Origin: Defluviimonas salinarum
GTDB lineage: Bacteria; Pseudomonadota; Alphaproteobacteria; Rhodobacterales; Rhodobacteraceae
Reading direction: 5' to 3'
Length of the DNA stretch: 35,939 bases
Assembly: GCF_026013545.1 (NCBI RefSeq)
Contig: NZ_JAPDOG010000034.1
Span: 1-35,939 of the forward strand
Shown piece by piece: positions 14,701 to 22,300 of the stretch (its first letter is position 1; each line of letters begins with the position of its first letter). Both the position numbers and the translations under genes were made by a program. The notes beneath the pieces are model-generated. The model was not told the DNA's origin and did not search any database. It saw only the letters and a list, made by a program, of their open reading frames with translations.

Positions 14701-15398
14701 GCGGCGGCGAGCTCCTCGTGGAAGCGGACCGCATCCCGGACGACGGCGGGATCCACCTCGTAGAGCGCCGCCGCCCGCGCCGCGGATCCCTCGGCCCTCG
14801 CCGCCTCGAAGAGAACGATGGTCGGCACCCCGAAGGCGGTGGCGATCGGCTGGCCGAAGGCGCGTGCCGGATCGACGACGATCGTCTCCTTGCCACGGTA
14901 GGGCCGCCAGCGGGCGACCATGTCATCCTCAAGGTCGAGGTCCCGGAAGGTCTGCTCGACCACGTCGCGGAAGACATACTGGGTCTTGCGGAGATCCAGG
15001 AGCTTCGGGTCCTCGCTGTGGCCGAGGCTCTCGAGGAAGATGGTCTTGCCGTCGGTCCGGAACCGGCCCGTCGAGAACGGCCGGTCGGAGCCGATGCAGT
15101 CGCGCGCGACGTCGAGGCAGTTCCGGATCGCCTTCAGGCCGAGCCCGATCTCCGTGAAGGCGCGGACGAAGCGGAGTTCGATCAGGTCGCGAAAGCTGAT
15201 CTCGACCTCGCCGTCGATCTCGGGAAGGTCCGGCCGCCAGAGCGGCTCGACATGGCGGCGCTCGCCCTCGCGGGAATAGTCATAGCCCTCCATCCACCGC
15301 CGGATGGTCCGGGGCGGGGCCTTCAGGAGCTGCGCCGCATCGGTGATCGTGTAGAGCCCGACGCCGACGAACTCGCGAGGATCGGGTTGCGAGGTCAT
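14697..15398 (-). CDS. VapB45-like antitoxin (MerR-like HTH plus DUF433-type domain)
   Basis: A 233-residue protein. A MerR-like HTH occupies about residues 10-40 (GLYTITDAAQLLKAPPRTIRRW). The next segment ISFRDLIELRFVRAFTEIGLGLKAIR (split over about 65-95) is characteristic of the VapB45/DUF433-like antitoxins that pair with DUF5615-type PIN toxins. The C-terminal part includes the DUF433-like elements AFGQPIATAFGVPTIVLFEA and YEVDPAVVRDAVRFHEELA. The first gene of the pair, it overlaps the toxin gene by 4 bases. ATG 15398 is chosen over TTG 15404. It should bind and neutralise the PIN toxin and repress the operon. The 129 bases to the divergent gene would hold both promoters. Confidence 0.8.
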   Translation of the reverse strand: MTSQPDPREFVGVGLYTITDAAQLLKAPPRTIRRWMEGYDYSREGERRHVEPLWRPDLPEIDGEVEISFRDLIELRFVRAFTEIGLGLKAIRNCLDVARDCIGSDRPFSTGRFRTDGKTIFLESLGHSEDPKLLDLRKTQYVFRDVVEQTFRDLDLEDDMVARWRPYRGKETIVVDPARAFGQPIATAFGVPTIVLFEAARAEGSAARAAALYEVDPAVVRDAVRFHEELAAA

Positions 15399-15527
15399 GA
15401 GCAAGTTCTAACCGGTCGCGCCGACAAAGCAACCGGGACGATGCACGATACACCTAGCTTGCGCGAGGGTGTTGCTCCCCGTCGCGGATCTGGGGGAGAG
15501 TTGCTACACTTGCACGAGATTCTTCGC

Positions 15528-16241
15528 ATGGACGCAGGGGACATCCAATTGTGGCGAGAGCGACTGGAGGCGTACCTCGGCGGCCCGCGCCTCGCGCGGC
15601 GCGAGCGGGCCTTGAAGCGCGATCCCGCCGATTATTTCCTGGACACGCGGAACATTGCCCGGATCCCGGAATGTGACATCGCCTGGTTGTTCAGGACGTT
15701 GGAACTCGGTGTGCTGCAGGAACTGCCTGACGGCGACTTCCTGACTCCAAGGAGAGGCGCAAAGGAAAGCCTCTACTGGCACGGCAGTTCCTCGCAGAGA
15801 CCAACGCCGGTCAGTGTTCCGATCGAAGTCGTCATCTCGCTCGGCGCCATCGGACGCCTGATCGACGAGTTTGGCTGGCCGCCGGACTGCCTCGGCTCTC
15901 AGAACGGCAAGTGGGGCTTCGACGTGACCGGTTATGCTCAAGGCAGCGACCGGATTCTCCTCCAGTGCGAGGTCAAGACGAGACCTGGTGAGATCGACAG
16001 GATGTGTGCCTATGTCGTCGCGAGGCTCCACGGCCTCGATACGACCGGCCTCGCTACCGCCAGCCAGCGGGCCAACTGGGACAAGAAGATCGATGAGCTT
16101 CTTGCCAAACCGCCCAAGGTCCTCTGGGCCCTCGGTCCTGGCGGCTACGGTCGGGTTTACCGCGTGACCGAAAGCCAGGCCGGAGATCTCCGCCTCCTGC
16201 CGGGCCAGACTGCTGATCTCGGCTATCCCGCTAATCCTTGA
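15528..16241 (+). CDS. putative PD-(D/E)xK nuclease-like protein
   Basis: A 237-residue protein. The key stretch is KWGFDVTGYAQGSDRILLQCEVK (about 129-151; split as GFDVTGYA and ILLQCEVK), where an Asp, a beta turn and a strand ending E-V-K match the PD-(D/E)xK nuclease core. The next segment (TRPGEIDRMCAYV) fits the following helix. The N-terminal 120 residues are helical and include a short VVISLGAIGRLIDEFGWPPD. The family itself is not one I recognise by name. Start choice is uncertain: ATG 15528 lacks a good ribosome site, TTG 15510 has GGAG 11 bases before it, and ATG 15441 would add 29 residues. It diverges from VapBC45 and overlaps the end of the HlyD-type gene by 11 bases, tail to tail. 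Confidence 0.6.
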   Translation: MDAGDIQLWRERLEAYLGGPRLARRERALKRDPADYFLDTRNIARIPECDIAWLFRTLELGVLQELPDGDFLTPRRGAKESLYWHGSSSQRPTPVSVPIEVVISLGAIGRLIDEFGWPPDCLGSQNGKWGFDVTGYAQGSDRILLQCEVKTRPGEIDRMCAYVVARLHGLDTTGLATASQRANWDKKIDELLAKPPKVLWALGPGGYGRVYRVTESQAGDLRLLPGQTADLGYPANP

Positions 16242-17550
16242 ACGCCTTCGCGAAGTAATCCGTGAAGGGCTTGGTCAGGTAGGAGAGCGGCGTCCGGTCC
16301 TCGGTCCTGATGAAGGTCTCGACCGGCATGCCCGGCACGAGGGCCTGGCCGCCCAGCCGGTCGAGCTCGCCCTCGTCGGGCAGGATCTCGGCCCGGTAGA
16401 AACTGAAGCCCGTGCGCTCGTCGGTGAAGGCGTCGGCCGAGAGGTTCACGACATGGCCCGCGAGTTCCGGGGTCTGGCGCTGGTTGAAGGCCGGAAAGCG
16501 CAGCGTCGCCGCCTGGCCGGCATGGACCTGGTCGATATGGAGAGCGTCGACGCGCGCGGCGACGAGCAGCGGGGCGTCCTGCGGCACCACGTACATCATC
16601 GGTGCCGCCGCCTGGATCACCGACTTCAGCGCGAAGACCTGGCTGCCGTAAACCGTGCCTGCGACCGGCGCCCGGACCTCGAGCCGCGAAAGCCGCTCCT
16701 TCAGCGAGAGGCGGCGCTCGGCGAGCTCGATCTCCCGGAACTGCAGGTCGCGAAGCTCGGCCGACGCCTCCTCGCGATGCGCCGCGCCGAGCCGCAGGGT
16801 CTCGATGGAGATCCCCGCGATCCCGCCGCCGATGCGCGCGATCTCCGCCTCGAGCCGCCCGATGTCGCCGGTGAGCCGCGCCTCCTCGCGCTGGGTCGCC
16901 TTCACCCGGCTCGCCTGGGTCAGGCCGCGGTCGAACAGCGACTGCTGATCGGCAAGCTCCTCGCCGACGAGCACGAGCTGGCGCCGCAGCGCGGTGAGCT
17001 GGGCCTCGGTTCCGGCGATCTGGCTCCGCGCTTGCGCGGCCTGCTCTCCAAGTCCCTCGACCTGCTTGTCCAGCGTCTCGCGGCGGGCAAGGAAGAGCTG
17101 CCGCTGGTCCGCGACAAGAGCCGCGACCGCGACCTCGTCTCCGATCGCGGCGGCGAGATCGGCGGGAACGGCGAGATCCGCGGCGCCGTCGCGCTCCGCC
17201 TTGAGCCGCGCCTTGCGGGCGAGGAGTTCGAAGAGCTGACCCTCGACGATGGCGAGCTCCGAGGCAAGGAGGGTGCCGTCGAAGCGCAGGAGCGTCTGGC
17301 CCGCGGCGACATGGTCGCCGTCGCGGGCGAGGATCTCGCCGACGACGCCGCCCTCGGGATGCTGCACCACCTGGCGGTTCGAGGTGACCTCGATCACGCC
17401 CGAGGAGACGACCGCGCCGGCGAGCCGGGTCTGGGTGCTCCAGAGCCCGAGCCCGCCGACGAGAAGCGCGAGCGCGGCGAGGCCGGCGACGGCCGGCAGG
17501 GTCGCGCGCAGCGCCGGGCGAAGGGGGGCGGAGGTGGAAATCCCGGTCAT
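16231..17550 (-). CDS. type I secretion periplasmic adaptor (HlyD/PrtE family)
   Basis: A 439-residue membrane-fusion protein. A single N-terminal membrane helix (about 16-37, AGLAALALLVGGLGLW) is followed by the lipoyl-like half SSGVIEVTSNRQVVQHPEGG. Two long coiled-coil arms (about 95-275) come next, then the second lipoyl half (RLEVRAPVAGTVYGSQVFA, about 290-310), a beta-barrel domain (RVDALHIDQVHAGQAATLRF) and the C-terminal GMPVETFIRTEDRTPLSYL typical of T1SS adaptors. It bridges the inner-membrane ABC exporter and an outer-membrane TolC-type channel. ATG 17550 overlaps the ABC gene by 4 bases (ATGA), showing coupling. No TolC homologue is in the window, so the channel must be supplied elsewhere. 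Confidence 0.93.
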   Translation of the reverse strand: MTGISTSAPLRPALRATLPAVAGLAALALLVGGLGLWSTQTRLAGAVVSSGVIEVTSNRQVVQHPEGGVVGEILARDGDHVAAGQTLLRFDGTLLASELAIVEGQLFELLARKARLKAERDGAADLAVPADLAAAIGDEVAVAALVADQRQLFLARRETLDKQVEGLGEQAAQARSQIAGTEAQLTALRRQLVLVGEELADQQSLFDRGLTQASRVKATQREEARLTGDIGRLEAEIARIGGGIAGISIETLRLGAAHREEASAELRDLQFREIELAERRLSLKERLSRLEVRAPVAGTVYGSQVFALKSVIQAAAPMMYVVPQDAPLLVAARVDALHIDQVHAGQAATLRFPAFNQRQTPELAGHVVNLSADAFTDERTGFSFYRAEILPDEGELDRLGGQALVPGMPVETFIRTEDRTPLSYLTKPFTDYFAKAFKD

Positions 17551-19283
17551 GCGCCGACCTTTCCGATGTTCCGATTGATCGCCTCGGCATTCTGCACCAT
17601 CGAGCGCAGCACCTCGTCGCGCGGGCCGAGCTTCGCCACCATGCCGTTCTCGATCACCATGAGCGCGTCGCATTCCGAGATCGCCATCGGCCGGTGGGTC
17701 ATGATGATCACCGCCTTGCCGCGCGCCTTGCCGTCGCGCACCGCGAGGTTGAGCGCCTCGGTCCCCTCGGCATCGAGCGCCGAGTTGGGCTCGTCGAGGA
17801 TGATCAGGGCCGGATCGTCGTAGAAGGCCCGCGCCAGCGCGATGCGCTGCCGCTGGCCGCCAGAGAGCTGGCAGTCGCCGCCCTCGATGACGGTGTCGTA
17901 GCCCTTGGGCAGCGTCAGCGCGAGATCATGCGCGCGGGCCTTTTGGGCCGCCGCGATGACCATTGCCGGGTCGGCATCGACCGCCATCCGGGCGATGTTC
18001 TCGGCCACGGTGCCGGCAAAGAGCGTCACCTCCTGCGGCAGGTAGCCGACATGGGTGCCGAGATCGGCCGGGTCGTACTGGTCGAGCGCCGCCCCGCCGA
18101 GCCGGATCTCGCCGGCGGCGGGCGGCCAGATCCCCAAGAGCGCCCGCGCCAGCGTCGATTTGCCGGAGCCGCTCTTGCCGATCACCCCGAGCGCCTGGCC
18201 GGGCTCGAGCCGGAAGCTGACATTGCGGAGCGTCGGCGCCCTGGCGCCCGGGGGCACGACCGTCAGGCCCTGGACCGCGAGCACCGCCTCGGGGGCCGGC
18301 AGCGGCATGCGCCCCGGTTCGGGCGGGATCTCGGCGAGGAACCGGCCGAGCGACAGCCAGGCGGCGCGGGCGCGCTGCACCAGGGGCCACTGGCCGATCG
18401 CCTGCTCGATCGGAGCGAGTGCCCGGCCGAGCAGGATCGTGCCCGCGATCATCGCGCCGCCGGTCACCTCGCCCTTCAGCACATAAAAGGCGCCGACCGC
18501 GAGCATGGCCGATTGCAGGAAGAGCCGGAGCGCCTTCGTCAGCGCCGAGAAGCTGCCGGTCCAGTCGCTCGCGGCGATGCTCTCGTCGAGCGCCGCGTCG
18601 CGCTGCCGGGTCCAGCGCGCCGTCATTGCCGGGGCCATGCCCTGGGCGCGGACGATCTCGCCGGCCTGGCGCGCGCTTTCGGCAAACTTCTGGGCCCGGG
18701 CGGCGGAGGCCTGGGCGCCGGTCACCTTCCGCGCGGTCAGCGCCTGGTTGGCGAGCGTGACGGCGATCAGGAGGGCACCGCCTGCCACCGCGAGCCAGCC
18801 GAGCATCGGGTGCAGGACGAAGATCGCCGCGAGAAAGAGCGGCGTCCAGGGCAGGTCCATGAGCGCGAGGAGTACCGGCGAGGCGGTAAGCGCCTGCACC
18901 GCCTCGAGGTCGCGGGGCGCGGAGGCCGGCTGCGACCGGGCCACGGGATGGAGCGCCTGCCGCAGCGTCGCCTCGAAGACGCGGGCATCGAGGGCGGCCT
19001 GCAGCCGCGCGCCGAACCGGGCCATCAGCCGGCCGCGGGCGAAGTCGAGAAGCGCCATCAGCGCGTAGAGAAAGCCCACGAGGAGGAAGAGCGCGACCAG
19101 CGTCTCCTCCGAGCGCGAGCCGAGCACCCGGTCGTAGACCTGGAGCATGAAGAGCGGCCCCGTCAGCATCAGCACGTTCGCGAAGACGCTGAAGAGGAAC
19201 GACAAGGATACGAGTGGCAGACCGCGGTTGCGGGCCGCCCGGAGCTCGTGCGGGGCGCTTGGCGCCGGCGTGGCTGGTTTCAA
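17547..19283 (-). CDS. type I secretion ABC transporter (PrtD family permease/ATPase)
   Basis: A 578-residue half-transporter. The membrane domain (about 20-320) has the family signature LTGPLFMLQVYDRVLGSRSEETL (split at about 40-62) and DLPWTPLFLAAIFVLHPMLG. The ATPase domain (about 335-560) has Walker A GKSGSGKST (369-377), Q-loop YLPQE, signature LSGGQ (473-477), Walker B LIILDEPNS (493-501) and the switch His in MTHRP. This is the inner-membrane motor that recognises the C-terminal signal of RTX substrates. The start is TTG 19283; no ATG lies nearby and GGA is about 9 bases upstream. It follows the large RTX gene by 74 bases containing a strong hairpin and is coupled to the adaptor gene. 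Confidence 0.93.
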   Translation of the reverse strand: MKPATPAPSAPHELRAARNRGLPLVSLSFLFSVFANVLMLTGPLFMLQVYDRVLGSRSEETLVALFLLVGFLYALMALLDFARGRLMARFGARLQAALDARVFEATLRQALHPVARSQPASAPRDLEAVQALTASPVLLALMDLPWTPLFLAAIFVLHPMLGWLAVAGGALLIAVTLANQALTARKVTGAQASAARAQKFAESARQAGEIVRAQGMAPAMTARWTRQRDAALDESIAASDWTGSFSALTKALRLFLQSAMLAVGAFYVLKGEVTGGAMIAGTILLGRALAPIEQAIGQWPLVQRARAAWLSLGRFLAEIPPEPGRMPLPAPEAVLAVQGLTVVPPGARAPTLRNVSFRLEPGQALGVIGKSGSGKSTLARALLGIWPPAAGEIRLGGAALDQYDPADLGTHVGYLPQEVTLFAGTVAENIARMAVDADPAMVIAAAQKARAHDLALTLPKGYDTVIEGGDCQLSGGQRQRIALARAFYDDPALIILDEPNSALDAEGTEALNLAVRDGKARGKAVIIMTHRPMAISECDALMVIENGMVAKLGPRDEVLRSMVQNAEAINRNIGKVGA

Positions 19284-19315
19284 GGGACTATCCGGTCTCG
19301 AAAGCGATTGTCGAA

Positions 19316-19340
19316 GGCTGCGCGCGTCCCGCGCGCAGCC
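19316..19340 (-). terminator. strong hairpin between RTX gene and transporter genes
   Basis: GGCTGCGCGCG (19316-19326) and CGCGCGCAGCC (19330-19340) form a perfect 11-bp stem with a 3-base loop, 17 bases after the RTX stop codon. There is no following T-run in the direction of transcription. It probably attenuates read-through or shields the 3' end of the substrate mRNA, giving more substrate than transporter. Confidence 0.6.
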
Positions 19341-19357
19341 GCACCATTCAATGCAGA

Positions 19358-22300
19358 TCAGACGAACCTGAACTCCGGTTCGGTGAAGTCGCCCGCGCTC
19401 GCGTTGAGGACCGTGATCATGTCGCCGGACCCGTAATCGATGGTCACGTCGCTGCCGTTCTGGGTGACGATGAGATCGGAGAACTGGATGCCGGAGAACT
19501 CGATCAGGTCATTGAGAACGTCGTAGTCGCCGATCGTGTCATTGCCATGCCCGGGTGCGAAGACGAACACGTCATGGTCGCTGCCGCCGTAGAGCGTGTC
19601 ATCTCCGGTGCCGCCCGTGAGCCGATCGTCGCCGGCGCCGCCGTTCAGCGTGTCGTTGCCACCGTTGCCCGAAAGCTGGTTTGCCGTCGCGGTTCCGGTG
19701 AGCGTGTCGGCACCGCCCCCGCCGATGGCATTCTCGAAGGCGCGCGCGGTTTCGACAAAACCGCCGTCGAAGATGACCGTCTCGCTCGTCAGATCGATTG
19801 CTGCGCCGACGGAGGTGTAGGAGAAGTCGAGCGTGTCGATCCCGTTGCCGCCATCGAAATAGTCGGTGCCGAGGCTGCCCTGGATCAGGTCGTCTCCGTC
19901 CTCGCCGAAGTGCTGATCGTCGCCGTCTCCACCCTGAAGGGTGTCGTTGCCGGCGCCGCCGTAGAGCGTATCGTTGCCTCCGTTGCCCGAAAGCTGGTTC
20001 GCGACCGCCGTTCCGATGAGCGTGTCGGCGCCGCCCCCGCCGATGACGTTCTCGAAGGCGCGCGCGGTTTCGGTAAAGCCATCAACGAAGACGACGGTCT
20101 CGTTTCCGAGGTCGAATGTTGCGCCGACGGAGGTGTAGGAGAAGTCGAGCGTATCGATCCCGGTGCCGCCATCGAAATAGTCGGCCCCGATGCTGCCCTG
20201 GATCAGGTCGTCGCCATCCTCACCGAAGTGCTGATCGTCGCCGGCCCCACCCTGAAGGGTGTCGTTCCCGGCGCCGCCACGGAGAGTGTCGTCGCCACCG
20301 GCGGTATAGATCCAGTTGTTCCCGGAATCGCCCTGGACGACATCGTTGAGTTCCGTGGTCTCGATCCCTTCGATGTTGATGAAGCTGTCCATGGAGTTGT
20401 CGACACGGGTGACGGTCCCTGCAACCATATCGACCACAACCGCCCCTGCGCCCGGAAGGGTCGTGTCGTCATTGTCCGAGAGATTCAGGATATCGTACCC
20501 GGCGCCGCCATCGAAGTAGTTAGTTCCGAGCCCGCCGCTCAGGGTGTCGTTGCCGTCCTCGCCGTACAGGAAATCGTTGCCCGGGGTCTCGTCGTCGGAG
20601 GCGTCGCCATAGAGCTGGTCGTTGCCCGCGCCGCCATAAAGCGTGTCGTCGCCGGGTGAAGAGACATAGCGGATGCCCTCGACCCATTCGAATGTCGAGT
20701 CGCCGTAAAGTGTGTCGTCGCCGTCTCCACCAAACAGGAGATCGTCGCCGGTCTCTCCGTGCAGGCTGTCGTTGCCGATGCCACCGTAGAGCACGTCGTT
20801 TCCACGACCGCCCATCAGGCTGTCGTCTCCAGCCTCGCCAAAAAGCGTGTCGTCATCGGCCAGGCTGTAGATCGTGTCGTTGCCATCGCCGCCGTGGATC
20901 TCGTCCATGCCGGCATCGCCGAACAGGGTATCCTGTCCCGGTCCGCCGTCGATCGTATCGTTGCCGTCTCCGCCGAGGATGCGGTCATCACCGTCACCGC
21001 CGGAGATGTTATCGCCGGATCCGTGCCCGGAGATGGTGTCGTTGCCGGCGAGCCCGTCGATCACGTCGACATAGCCGGTGCCGTCGATCACATCGTCTCC
21101 GGAGGTGCCGAGGATCGGATCGCTCGACTTGATATGAACGATGGTGTCGTAGAAATCCGCGACGTCCAGCGCGTAAACGCCGTTCAGGACCACCACCAGG
21201 TCCGCGGCCCCGTCGCGGTCCGTGTCGGCCATCACGTGGGTGTCGTTTCCAACGATCTCGTAGCGCAGATCGTAGGGCAGTCCGGCGCTGAGGCCCACTT
21301 CAAACGCATCCGTCCCGACCCAGCGGAACCCGAGCGACGTGGAAATCTCGATGAAATCCTCGGCCTGGGAAAAGTCCGTGATGGTGTCCCAGGTCCCGGG
21401 CTGGCTGCCGGAGTCACCGGGCGCAAACCAGAACACGTCGACCCCGGCACCGCCTGTCAGGCTGTCGGCTCCGGCCCCGCCCTCGATCAGGTCATTGCCC
21501 GCCCCGCCGTCGATCGTGTCCGCACCGTCGCCGCCATCCAGCACATCGCCGCCACCGGCGCCGGAGATCAGGTCATTGCCCGCATATCCGTAAAGGTCGT
21601 TGCGCTCGTCGCTGCCGATCAGTGTATCGCCCTGTGCGGCGTTGCCGGTGCCCCTGATGGACTCGATGGAGATATAGGTGTGCCCCGCTGCGGCCCCGCC
21701 GAAAGTTCCGGCGCCGAGATCGATGGTGACGTTCGAGGTCGTGATCTGGGCGAAGTCAACAAGATCGTTGCCGTTGCCGCCATCGAGGGTATCGTTGCCG
21801 CCACTGACAATGAACACATCATTGCCGGCCATGCCCATCAGAAGATTGTTGCCATTGTCTCCCTCGATCTGGTCCGCAAGGCCGGAGCCGATGAGGTTCT
21901 CGATGCTTTGGAGCGTGTCCCACTGGGACTTGCCGAATCCTACTGTGACCACGTCCCCGTCCGCCAGCCAGGCCGCGATCCCCGTCGGCGAGGACCGGTA
22001 GTCCGCGGTGTCGTTGCCGGTGCCGCCGCTCAGCGTGTCGTTGCCCCAGCCGCCATCGAGCGTATCGTTACCGCCGGCCCCGGTGAGCTTGTCATCGCCT
22101 TCGGTGGCGACGAGGTAATCGTCGTTCTTTCCGCCCTTGATGATATCATCGCCTTCGGTATCGGGGATCGGATCCGGCTCGACCACGCTAATGCCGAGAA
22201 ATCCGGTCGATGTCGTCGTCGCGGCCGCCAGGGACATCGTGGTCGACGCTTCCGTCAGCTGGGGTTCGGTCGACCTTTGGTCATGCCCGTCCGCGATAAA

